From assembly GCF_040640155.1 (NCBI RefSeq), contig NZ_JBFABE010000006.1, forward strand, positions 182,112 through 246,111: a stretch of DNA of 64,000 nucleotides, in the 5' to 3' direction. The translations under genes and the position numbers were made by a program. Every line of letters begins with the position of its first letter. Within the stretch, counting starts at the first letter, position 1. The DNA comes from Streptosporangium sp040640155. Lineage in GTDB: Bacteria; Actinomycetota; Actinomycetes; Streptosporangiales; Streptosporangiaceae. Under the pieces are notes generated by a model. That model was given only the letters and a program-made list of their open reading frames with translations. It searched no databases and had not been told where the DNA came from. Shown here one piece after another: positions 56,472 through 64,000 of this stretch.

Positions 56472-57902
56472 TCACATGTGGGCGATCGACTTGTACTCCA
56501 GGTAGGAGGCGAGCCCCTCGGGGCCCAGCTCGCGGCCGAGACCGCTGCCCTTGAAGCCGCCGAACGGCGAGCTGTTCTCGATCATGTAGAAGTTGACGCC
56601 GTAGGTGCCCGCGCGCACCCGGCGGGCGATGTCCATACCGCGCTCGGCGTCGGCGGTCCACACCGTCCCGGCCAGCCCGTAGTCGCTGTCGTTGGCGATC
56701 CGGACCGCGTCGGCCTCGTCCTCGTACGGGATGACCGTCAGCACCGGGCCGAAGATCTCCTCGCGGGCGATGCGCATCTCGTTGGTGGCACCGGCGAAGA
56801 CGGTCGGGGCCACGTACCAGCCGCGGTCGTGCGGCCGGTCCAGCCCGCCGACGACCGGCTTGGCGCCCTCGTCGATGCCGATCTTGATGTAGCCCTCGAC
56901 CCGCTCCTGCTGGCGCTTGGCCACCAGCGGGCCGATGCCGGTCGCCGGGTCGGACGGGTCACCGACCCGCATGCCGCGCACCATCGACGCGACCGCGTCC
57001 ACGACCTCGTCGTAGCGGTTGCGCGAGGCCAGGATGCGGGTCTGGGCGACGCAGGCCTGGCCGTTGTTCATCATCGAGGCGATCGACAGGAAGCCCATGG
57101 CCGAGGGCAGGTCGCAGTCGTCGAGGATGATCGCCGCGGACTTGCCGCCCAGCTCCAGGGTGCAGCGCTTGAGCTGCTCGCCGCAGATGGCCGCGATGCG
57201 GCGCCCGGCGGCGGTGGAACCGGTGAAGGCGACCTTGTCCACCCCCGGGTGGGAGACCAGGTGCTCGCCCGCCTCGCGCCCGGCCGCGACGATGTTGACG
57301 ACGCCGTCGGGGATGCCCGCCTCCTTGATCATCTCGGCCAGGAGGTAGGAGTCGAGCGGTGTCTCGGGCGCGGGCTTGACCACGACCGTGCAGCCCGCGA
57401 CCAGGGCGGGGGCAAGCTTGATCATGATGACGAACTGCGGGACGTTCCACGGGACCACGGCGGCGACCACGCCGACCGGCTCGCGGCGCACGGTCACCGT
57501 GCCGAACGTGCCGGGGCGCTCCTCCTCGACGGGGAAGGTCTTGCCGAGCTCGGCGTAGTACTGGAGCATGCCCAGCGGCTGCGGGGCCTGCGCCATCTGC
57601 GAGAAGGTGATCGGGGATCCCATCTCCTCCGTGATGATCTCCGCCATCTCGCCCTGGCGGGCCGCGTAGAGCTCGGCGAGCCTGCCGACGACGGCGGCGC
57701 GCTCGGGCATCGTCATCCGGGGCCACGGGCCGTGGTCGAACGCCTGGCGGGCCGCGGCCACCGCCCGGTCCATGTCGGCGGCGGTGCCGTCGGGCACCCG
57801 GCCGACGATCTCCTCGGTGTGCGGGGAGACGACGTCGATGGTGCCGGTCCCGGCGGGGGCCACCCAGTCGCCCCCGATGAAGAGCGTGTCGTGCTGACGC
57901 AT
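56472..57902 (-). CDS. Aldehyde dehydrogenase family protein
   Basis: A 476-aa NAD(P)-dependent aldehyde dehydrogenase. It has the nucleotide-binding PWNVPQFVIMIKLAPALVAG, the Rossmann motif FTGSTAAGRRIAA, the general-base Glu in LELGGKSAAIILDD and the catalytic Cys in MMNNGQACVAQTRI. NFYMIENSSPFGGFKGSGLG is the C-terminal signature. The substrate aldehyde is not predictable. The ATG at 57902 is preceded by AGGAGG. Upstream sequence includes a palindrome-like TetR-type site. Confidence 0.92.
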   Translation of the reverse strand: MRQHDTLFIGGDWVAPAGTGTIDVVSPHTEEIVGRVPDGTAADMDRAVAAARQAFDHGPWPRMTMPERAAVVGRLAELYAARQGEMAEIITEEMGSPITFSQMAQAPQPLGMLQYYAELGKTFPVEEERPGTFGTVTVRREPVGVVAAVVPWNVPQFVIMIKLAPALVAGCTVVVKPAPETPLDSYLLAEMIKEAGIPDGVVNIVAAGREAGEHLVSHPGVDKVAFTGSTAAGRRIAAICGEQLKRCTLELGGKSAAIILDDCDLPSAMGFLSIASMMNNGQACVAQTRILASRNRYDEVVDAVASMVRGMRVGDPSDPATGIGPLVAKRQQERVEGYIKIGIDEGAKPVVGGLDRPHDRGWYVAPTVFAGATNEMRIAREEIFGPVLTVIPYEDEADAVRIANDSDYGLAGTVWTADAERGMDIARRVRAGTYGVNFYMIENSSPFGGFKGSGLGRELGPEGLASYLEYKSIAHM

Positions 57903-57943
57903 GATGTGAAGCCTCCTGGTGGGCGGGCCAGAGTCAAATTTTG

Positions 57944-57957
57944 AGCGAATGCTTGCT
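57944..57957. promoter_or_regulatory. Possible TetR-family operator before the aldehyde dehydrogenase gene
   Basis: AGCGAATGCTTGCT has imperfect dyad symmetry resembling TetR/FadR-type operators (AGC-A...T-GCT). It lies about 42 bp upstream of the start. No regulator gene is adjacent. Confidence 0.3.
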
Positions 57958-58253
57958 TGGACAAGTGTCATCCGCCGGAAGGGGGGCCACAAGACCCCCG
58001 GCCCCTCTGAACCGAATCATGTTCTGTCTCCGGTGGCAAGAGGGGGAATCCCGGATCCGTGCGCGTGCTGGGGCGCGCTGTGCGAGGATTCACTTGAGTG
58101 AAGCCTGATATGTAGTCTTATTTTGGTTAAATCACTCTAAAGTGGTAGATAGTTCGTCATTGGTGTGTGACTTCCTCCGTTCCGGTGGCGAGCTTCAAGA
58201 TCGTCTCCTATAGTTTCGCTCCGTCCGCGAGGGGCCCTGGAGGTGAGCGAAGC

Positions 58254-59165
58254 GTGAGGCCGACTCGCCCAGCCGTGCTGGCCGGCGTGCTCGCCGCGCT
58301 GCTCCTGACCCCGGTGTCGGCGGGCGCCGCCCCCGACCGCGCCGCACGGCCCAACCCCGAGGTCGAGCTCAGGAAGCTCACCCGGGAGGCCGCGCAGCTC
58401 AACAAGAACTACCGCGGCCAGGTGCAGAGCCTGGAGGAGACCCGGGTCCAGGCCAGCAAGGCCACCTCCAACGCCAGGAGCCTCAAGCGGGCCCTGGCCA
58501 CCGCCAAGAGCGACGTCGTACGGTTCGCCCAGGCCAGCTACATGGGCGGCGCCCTGAGCGAGGGCGGCCTGCTCGCCATGCAGGGTGACGCCTCCCACGC
58601 CCTGAACCGGGCCGTGACCACCTCCTACCTCGCCAGCTACCGCGCCAACCAGCTCAACCGCGTCAAGCGGCTCATCAAGAGGGCCAAGACGGCCGAGGAG
58701 GCCGCCGACGCGAAGATCGTCAAGCTCAAGAAGGACATCGCCGACCTCAAGGCCCAGCGGATCAGGATCGAGAGACTGCTGGCCAAGTACGGCTTCCAGA
58801 CCCCCTCGGGCAGCGGCGGGCTGACCCCCCGCACGATCACCATGCGCAACACGGTGCTGCAGAACTTCCCCATGCCCTACGGCTACGGCTGCCTGCGCCC
58901 CGGGGACCCCGGCGACCACGGCAGCGGCCGGGCCTGCGACTTCATGATGAGCACCGGCGGCCGCGTCCCCACCGCCGAGGCCCTCGACCGCGGCAACCGC
59001 CTCGCCCAGTGGGCCATCGACAACGGCCAGAAGTACGGGGTCATGTACATCATCTGGCAGCAGCGCTACTACGACGTCCGCACCGGCGCCGGCTGGCGGA
59101 TGATGTCCAACCGCGGCGGCAACACCGCCAACCACATCGACCACGTGCACATCTCGATGTTCTGA
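58254..59165 (+). CDS. Secreted coiled-coil protein with ARB_07466/VldE-like C-terminal domain
   Basis: A 303-aa exported protein. A signal peptide (AVLAGVLAALLLTPVSAGAA) is followed by a coiled coil (about 35-185, Lys/Ala/Leu-rich, like NlpC/P60 hydrolase N-terminal regions). The C-terminal domain has PMPYGYGCLRPGDPGDHGSG, RACDFMM, YIIWQQRYYD and HIDHVHISMF, with conserved His/Asp suggesting a peptidoglycan-related, possibly metal-dependent domain. The catalytic Cys of NlpC/P60 is not seen. GTG 58254 is chosen for its GGAGGTGA site and the signal peptide right after it. Confidence 0.75.
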   Translation: MRPTRPAVLAGVLAALLLTPVSAGAAPDRAARPNPEVELRKLTREAAQLNKNYRGQVQSLEETRVQASKATSNARSLKRALATAKSDVVRFAQASYMGGALSEGGLLAMQGDASHALNRAVTTSYLASYRANQLNRVKRLIKRAKTAEEAADAKIVKLKKDIADLKAQRIRIERLLAKYGFQTPSGSGGLTPRTITMRNTVLQNFPMPYGYGCLRPGDPGDHGSGRACDFMMSTGGRVPTAEALDRGNRLAQWAIDNGQKYGVMYIIWQQRYYDVRTGAGWRMMSNRGGNTANHIDHVHISMF

Positions 59166-59209
59166 GCCGCCGGGCTTCTGACCTGTGGTGATCTCGTTTG
59201 GTGGGGCTC

Positions 59210-60090
59210 TCAGGGCACATCCAGGGCACATCGGCCCGTCGCCCACGCATCTTCGATGACCTGCCTCATGCGGTCCTCGCTGGAGGGCATCAGGTGCGTG
59301 TAGGTCCGTAGGGTAAATCCGGGGTCCGCGTGCCCGAGGAAGTCGGCCACGGCCTTGATGGACACACCCCGCTCCAGGAGCACCGAGGCGAAGTGGTGGC
59401 GGAGCATGTGGAAGCCGTTCTCGCGGGTCGTCGGGATGCCCGCCTTGATCAGGGTCGGCTTCCAGACGAAGCGGTTGAACTCGGTCCGATCGATCAGGCT
59501 GTGCAGCCTGGTCGTGAAGATCAGCTCTGCCGAGTGCGGCGGCCCTTCCAGCATCCGCCAGGGCAACGTGATCTCGACCGGTGGAAAGGCCAGCTGGTGA
59601 TCGGAGAGGCGCAGGGCAAGGCTCTCCGGCAGGGGAACATCACGGACCTTGCCGCCCTTGGGCGGTGCGAAGAGCATCTGACGGCCGTTCAGCATCTTGA
59701 CCTGCCGCCGTACATGGAGGACTCCGGCCGCCAGGTCGATGTCCTCGACGGCCAGGCCGAACGCCTCACCTTGACGGAGCCCGAGCGTCGCAGCCGCCTG
59801 GACCATCACCTCGTAACGTCGTGCCACGGCACCGGCGACGGTCTTCACCTGCTCCACCGACCACGGCGTGATCTTCTTGGACTCCGCTCTCGGCGGCTTC
59901 ACCGATCCCGCGTGACAGGGATTCTTGGGGATCACCCCGTCATCCACGGCGGCGTTCAGAAGCGCGGACAGGTGAGCGAAGACGGTCCGGACGTAGTTCG
60001 GGGCGAGCTTCTTCTGAAGACCGTGCAACCACGTCTGAAGAAGGCTGGGACGCAGCGCCCGCAGTTCCCTCTCCCCGAGGATGGGATAGC
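59210..60090 (-). pseudogene. Tyrosine recombinase (integrase), 5'-truncated
   Basis: The catalytic domain of a phage/ICE-type integrase is intact: Arg in AAATLGLRQGEAFGLAVEDI, HxxR in GFHMLRHHFASVLLERGV, a His in FLGHADPGFTLRTYTHL and the Tyr nucleophile in YTHLMP. The core-binding domain survives only from about YPILGERELRALRPSLLQTW. Upstream, near 60090, the sequence changes into an ISL3 transposase N-terminus, so the first third is missing and no proper start is present. It is the remnant of an integrated element; I find no tRNA attachment site next to it. Confidence 0.85.
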
Positions 60091-60093
60091 AAG

Positions 60094-60252
60094 ACGCCGC
60101 GTGTGGTAGGCATGCACTCGCCGGGCCGGGACCCCACAGTCGGGGCAGGATGCCGCTACCGATCGTGTTCGGGCCCGTACCCGCACGACTTGCTGCTCTA
60201 TGATCACCTGCTCAAGGACCACGTCGGCCAACTGCGGGAACAGCATCTTCAA
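60094..60252 (-). pseudogene. ISL3-family transposase, N-terminal fragment
   Basis: About 50 codons match the start of ISL3 transposases: LFPQLADVVLEQVIIEQQVV then RVRARTR and the first zinc-knuckle ASCPDCGVPARRVHAYHTRR. After TRRL the frame enters integrase-derived DNA, so the rest of the transposase is absent. The fragment begins next to the end of an IS5 fragment, showing nested insertions. Confidence 0.75.
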
Positions 60253-60722
60253 GACTTTCGAGGCACACCAAGATCACCTTGCCAGCCCGCACACTCCGTC
60301 ACCACCGGATTCGTGCCAGAGCCGTTAACTGGACAGACCCTTTCCTCCTCGGCCGCCTTCTCCAACTCCTGCAGCAGCACCGGATCGAGTGCCATCCCCG
60401 CGGCGTGATGATGAGCGCGAGCCGTCGTGGAGTCCACGCTGACCAGGTCCAGGTCCGCCTGCCCGCGGGCGGCGGCCTCACCGATCATAGCCTCCATCAG
60501 GTTCTGCAAGACGCCCGCGACCGCCCACGAACGGAAACGGTCATAGACCGTAGACCATGAGCCGTACTCGGCAGGCAGGTCCCGCCACGGACCGCCGACG
60601 CGGAAATTCCACATCACGGCGTTGAACTGCCGCCGCAGATCCGGGATCGGCCCCCGCTCACCCAGCGGCAGATACCGCTGGACCAAGGCCCACTCATCAT
60701 CGGTGAGGTCACCACGCGTCAT
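60249..60722 (-). pseudogene. IS5-family transposase, N-terminal fragment
   Basis: From ATG 60722 the protein reads MTRGDLTDDEWALVQRYLPL, then GPWRDLPAEYGSWSTVYDRF and VDSTTARAHHHAAGM, the typical DUF4096 and first DDE region of IS5/IS427-like transposases. Similarity fades after about residue 125 and the rest of the DDE domain is missing, so it is a 3'-truncated copy. Confidence 0.82.
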
Positions 60723-61153
60723 ACCCCTTCGCCTACCAGGGCCGGACGGCACCGCGCAGCACAACCTCACGATCTGAACTCAGAACAGGCCCTAATGGGA
60801 TCCATCAGCTGTTCGCATCGCTCACCCGGCCATCCATCGATGAGCATCATATCCGGCATTGGTCAGCGTGGTGCATACGCCACCAGACACGTGCTCGCCG
60901 AGCCCATTACCAGCGACAAGGCAACAGAGATCACTAAGTACGGCTGGAAAACTAGCGGCGTAAGCGCCTTCAGCTATATCCACCAGACATGGATCCTGTA
61001 GTCAGATGTTCACGTAGAGCCACTGAGTGTTCGTGCCAGCCTAGACAATTGATTGGGTTTGATTGCCAATGCGAGTTGACATTAGCATTGATAATAGTTA
61101 CTTTATAAGTAGATTGCGGTAGAAGTAATGTGTACGTCTGCAGCGGGGGACGA
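60723..61153. other. AT-richer region upstream of the SARP-type gene, with a candidate promoter
   Basis: No supported gene. GC content falls visibly after about 60.95 kb, unlike the rest of the window. TTGACA at 61076-61081 followed 17 bp later by TACTTT (61099-61104) forms a plausible housekeeping promoter about 50 bp before the regulator start. Confidence 0.5.
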
Positions 61154-61987
61154 GTGCGTTTTCAACTGTCGGGTGCAGTGCAGATCCATGCGGCTAGGGG
61201 AGTTGTGGATGTATCGTCCCCAATGGTCCGAGGTGTCTTGGCGGCACTTCTCCTCGAGAAGGGAAACGCTGTTCCCTTCGAACGCCTGGTGCTGGCGCTT
61301 TGGGATGACCCACCGCCGGCGTCCGCAGCCAAGAACCTGCGGTTGTACGTATCTCAGTTGCGTCGCCAGCTACGGGCGGCCGACCCCTCACTGGGGGATT
61401 GCCTGGCAACGCTGCGCGGTGGCAGTGGCAGTGGCTACCGCCTAACTGTTGACCCCGGTGATGTGGACGTTCATCGTTTCGCCTGGTTAGCGGATAGAGG
61501 TTTCCAGGCACTGCGCAGGGGATCGTACCCCGATGTTATCATCGAGCTCGGTCTGGCCATTCAATTGTGGAAGGGGTCGGTAGGTCAGGACTGTCGTGCT
61601 TCTGCGAGGTTGCGGGCACGATTCGATAAGTTCGCCGAACTCAGTCTAGTGGCGCAAGAGCGCTTGATAGAAGCGAAACTAGCTCTCGGGTACTCTATGG
61701 AACTTATCTCCGATATCCTTTCGGTTATCGATCAGGATCCTCTTCGTGAGCATGGCTGGGGTCATCTCATGTGCGCCTATTATTTTGGCGGATATCCTGA
61801 TAAAGCATACGTTGCATACGGCCAACTTCATGAGAAGTTAGAAAGTCAACTTGGGCGCGAGCCAAGCCAAGATCTCAATGCGCTGCGTTATGCTATATCC
61901 CATGACGATCGTCGCTTCGTGCGGCAATGGAGGTTTGGTAACGGCGAGTTTCCATCTAATAGGGCGAAGATAGCCAAGAAATATTGA
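61154..61987 (+). CDS. SARP/AfsR-type transcriptional regulator
   Basis: A 277-aa DNA-binding activator of the SARP class. The N-terminal OmpR-like HTH (about 5-95) has VRFQLSGAVQIH, MVRGVLAALLLEKGNAVPFE and KNLRLYVSQLRRQLR. The bacterial transcriptional-activator domain follows (about 105-245) with LIEAKLALGYSMELISDILS and AYVAYGQLHEKLESQLGREP. I use GTG 61154, just after GGGGGA; GTG 61130 would add 8 residues. It is AT-richer than the chromosome and contains TTA Leu codons (for example in FAWLADRG and HEKLESQ), which would make it dependent on bldA-type tRNA. It stands alone between IS remnants, so its target cluster is unknown. Confidence 0.85.
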   Translation: MRFQLSGAVQIHAARGVVDVSSPMVRGVLAALLLEKGNAVPFERLVLALWDDPPPASAAKNLRLYVSQLRRQLRAADPSLGDCLATLRGGSGSGYRLTVDPGDVDVHRFAWLADRGFQALRRGSYPDVIIELGLAIQLWKGSVGQDCRASARLRARFDKFAELSLVAQERLIEAKLALGYSMELISDILSVIDQDPLREHGWGHLMCAYYFGGYPDKAYVAYGQLHEKLESQLGREPSQDLNALRYAISHDDRRFVRQWRFGNGEFPSNRAKIAKKY

Positions 61988-62231
61988 CCCTTTTTCGTGC
62001 GCCCAGCAGAACAGGAGATGAAGCCGTGACGTAGCGGCTCATCTTGTTGTTCGTAAGCTCGTCGTCGCTCGCCGGTGTGAGTCCGGTCCGGGTAGCTGCC
62101 AGGAGGGCCGGTAGCAGGCTGGCGGTTTCGTCTGGAAACGGGCGGGGTCGAAGCCCAGCGTCAAAGGCCCTGTAAGTAGGTGTTTGAGAGGTGATCATTG
62201 GTCTGTTGTGCCAGGTGGGTATGGGTAAGGC

Positions 62232-62868
62232 ATGACACGAGACCGGTTTTTACCCCTCTGACCTGACCGATGAGCAATGGGCGCTGATCGAGCCACTGCT
62301 TCCCGCGCCACACTGGGACGGCCGCCCCGACAAGCATCCACGACGCGAGGTCGTGGACGCGATCATGTACGTGGTGCGTACCGGCTGCTCATGGCGGCAA
62401 CTACCGGCCGACTTCCCGCCCTGGCAGACCGTCTACTGGCACTTCGTACGCTGGGAAGACCAAAGAGTGACCCAGCAGATCGTGGACGTGCTGCGCCGGC
62501 GGGCCCGCAAGGAGGCCGGCCACCAGGCCGAGCCGTCGGCGGCGGTGCTGGACTCCCAAAGCGTCAAGGGCGCCGACACCGTTGGCCGTGACAGTCGCGG
62601 CTACAACGCGAACAAGAAAATCAACGGCCGCAAACGGTTCGTGGTCACCGACACGCTCGGTCTGCTGTTGGCGGTGATGGTGCGCCCGGCCGGCGTGCAG
62701 GACCGCGCCGGTGCCACCACCATGCTGCTGGGGCTGTACTTGAGCGGCCGCTGCCGGGTGGTGTTCGCCGACCAAGGTTTCGCCGGACGGTTGGTGCTCT
62801 GGGCACGGCAGGTGCTGGGCATCGTGGTGTACATCGTCGCCAAGCCCGCCGGTCAGCGGGGCTTTCAG
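62232..62868 (+). pseudogene. IS5-family transposase, frameshifted and 3'-truncated
   Basis: The frame YPSDLTDEQWALIEPLLPAP, then VDAIMYVVRTGCSWRQLPAD, LDSQSVKGADTVGRDSRGYN and ADQGFAGRLVLWARQ is a typical IS5-type transposase. The natural start ATG 62232 (MTRDRF...) is out of frame: a run of five T (62247-62251) would need to be four to join it. After AGQRGFQ (about 62868) the conserved C-terminal VERT segment is missing and another element begins. Both defects make it inactive unless the T-run is a sequencing error. Confidence 0.85.
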
Positions 62869-62936
62869 GGGATGGACACGCACCACACTAGTAGAAGGGG
62901 TGTCGACCGAGATCAACCATCACACCAGAGGCTCGT

Positions 62937-63701
62937 GTGCTGTCCTATCGTGCTGCGCTGCCGTTGTCACCCCGGACCCTGACCTACCTCGCCGGCGTGA
63001 TCCGCCGTCACCGAGCCACGATCAACTCGTCCCGGCGCAGACCCAACCCCGGCCGGCAAGCCCTCCTTGTCCTGGCCTACCTGCGCAAAGGTGAGACATT
63101 CGCCCAGATCGCCGCAGGGTTCGACATCGGCACGGCCACCGCCCGGCGCTACGTCCGCGCGGCCGTCACCCTGCTCGCCTAACGCTCACCCACCCTCGAT
63201 CAGGCGCTTCGCACGGCCAAGCGCGCCGGATACGCCTTCGTCGTGCTGGACGGCACGCTCATCCCCATCGACCGAGTAGCCGCCGACCGGCCCCACTACT
63301 CCGGCAAACACACGATGCACGGCATGAACATCCAGGTCATCGCCGCCCCGGACGGCACCCCGTTGTGGACCTCCGGCTCCTTGCCCGGTTCGGTGCACGA
63401 CCTCAAGGCGACCCGAATCTGGGGCCTCATCCGCCGACTGCACGCCTGCGGACTCATCGCGCTGGCCGACAAGGCCTACGTCGGTGCAGGTCCACGCGTA
63501 CTGGTGCCCTACAAGGGCCGAGGCAAGCCCCAGTCACAGAAGACAGCCAACTCCGCCCACGCCAAGCTCCGCGGTCCCAGCGAGCGCGCCAATGCCGTAC
63601 TGAAAACCTAGCGCATCCTGCGCAAACTCCGCTGCTGCCCTCTTCGCGCAGGCCAGCTAGTCAAAGCCGTCCTAACGCTTCAAATGCGCGAGGCAGGGTG
63701 A
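62937..63701 (+). pseudogene. IS5-type (DDE_4/HTH_4) transposase with two in-frame stops
   Basis: One reading frame across 254 codons matches a DDE transposase: LSYRAALPLSPRTLTYLAGV, RKGETFAQIAAGFDIGTATA, FVVLDGTLIPIDRVAADRPH, YSGKHTMHGMNIQVIAAPDG, ALADKAYVGAG and RGPSERANAVLKT. It is broken by TAA at 63180-63182 and by TAG at 63609-63611, where the family normally has Trp (KTWRILRKLRCCP). The frame ends naturally at TGA 63699-63701. It interrupts or adjoins the preceding IS5 copy. Confidence 0.88.
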
Positions 63702-63831
63702 AAAACGCGCAGTGCTCACCTCTGCTGGTTCACCCGCTTTGAGCTGCGGCTTCAGGATGAAGAAGGCCCACTGATGACGATGTGCGTCCGCGATTGCCCT
63801 GCGAAGCGGCGCACTTCGCTTACTGACGGTT

Positions 63832-64000
63832 TCAGAATGAGGTTCGGAGTCGGCGCAGGCAGATGAGGCTGCATGCCAGATCGAGCAGACCTTGATGGAG
63901 ATCGGCGCGGTGTTCGTAGCGGATGCGCAGCCGTTTGAACTGGTTTAGCCAGGCGAAGGTCCGCTCGACCACCCACCGGATGGTTCCCAGTCCTGAGCCG
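63832..64000 (-). pseudogene. IS5-family transposase, C-terminal end running off the window
   Basis: Read on the minus strand from the window edge, the translation is GLGTIRWVVERTFAWLNQFK, then RLRIRYEHRADLHQGLLDLA and CSLICLRRLRTSF, ending at TGA 63832-63834. This is the conserved C-terminus of an IS5 transposase, including the catalytic Glu in WVVERTFAW. The 5' part lies beyond 64000, so whether the gene is intact cannot be told. It is listed as partial. Confidence 0.8.

Noticed and set aside
60795..61001. A 68-codon frame between IS5 and the SARP-type gene
   Set aside because: No motif, no ribosome-binding site and it lies in the decayed mobile region.
61956..62198. An 80-codon minus-strand frame after the SARP-type gene
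   Set aside because: It overlaps the end of the regulator and starts beside an IS end. I could not match it to a known family; possibly an IS remnant.
1..64000. CRISPR arrays, rRNA or tRNA genes
   Set aside because: I saw no regularly spaced direct repeats with unique spacers and no tRNA cloverleaf or rRNA sequence; the short tandem arrays present have no spacers.

Overview
The window is high-GC actinomycete chromosome. The order rsmD-coaD-yceD-rpmF-rnc-mutM-acyP-smc-ftsY, the SigR-like sigma factor, the many GTG/TTG starts and the pervasive 4-bp ATGA/GTGA gene overlaps suggest a Streptosporangiales-type or related filamentous actinobacterium. The genus is my inference; no rRNA gene is present to test it.

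Layout. 1-11.1 kb holds conserved housekeeping genes: rRNA methylation, CoA synthesis, ribosomal protein L32, RNase III, DNA repair, chromosome condensation and SRP receptor. 11.1-15.2 kb is an iron-siderophore uptake locus with two overlapping DtxR/IdeR-type iron boxes between a divergent lipoprotein gene and two permeases plus an ATPase. 15.9-23.0 kb holds regulators and envelope genes: a SigR-like ECF sigma factor, a DMT-family exporter divergent from an XRE-cupin regulator with clear operators, a polytopic GT-C-like protein, a two-component system and a polysaccharide deacetylase.

23.1-48.9 kb is the most interesting part: an apparently complete biosynthetic cluster for a ribosomally made, azole-type peptide (TOMM/LAP RiPP) of the nitrile-hydratase-leader (NHLP) class. 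The precursor (43442-43831, minus strand) has an NHLP leader and a short C-terminal core, VQAPSESCYYCCCPCCCCT, with eight cysteines. A fused E1-like/YcaO cyclodehydratase and a SagB-type dehydrogenase should turn Cys into thiazoles. The NHLM export set (C39 peptidase-ABC, second ABC, HlyD-like adaptor) should cut the leader and secrete the product. Around them lie a flavin halogenase, a Rieske oxygenase, an amine-oxidase-like flavoprotein, two P450s, a SAM methyltransferase, an alpha/beta hydrolase, a VOC protein, a degenerate HPr-kinase-like protein, a LuxR-type (LAL) regulator and a second, drug-type ABC exporter. I know of no characterised product with this core, so I treat it as a probably undescribed pathway.

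49-59.2 kb returns to general metabolism: Cu/Zn SOD, TypA/BipA, an alpha/beta hydrolase, the pta-ackA acetate operon, an aldehyde dehydrogenase and a secreted coiled-coil protein. 59.2-64 kb is a decayed mobile region: a 5'-truncated tyrosine recombinase, ISL3 and IS5 fragments, an AT-richer SARP-type regulator with TTA codons, an IS5 copy with an apparent one-base insertion, an IS5-type transposase with two in-frame stops, and the C-terminal end of another IS5 transposase that runs off the window.

Limits: all calls come from reading translations and motifs by eye. No database search, alignment score or structure prediction was run.
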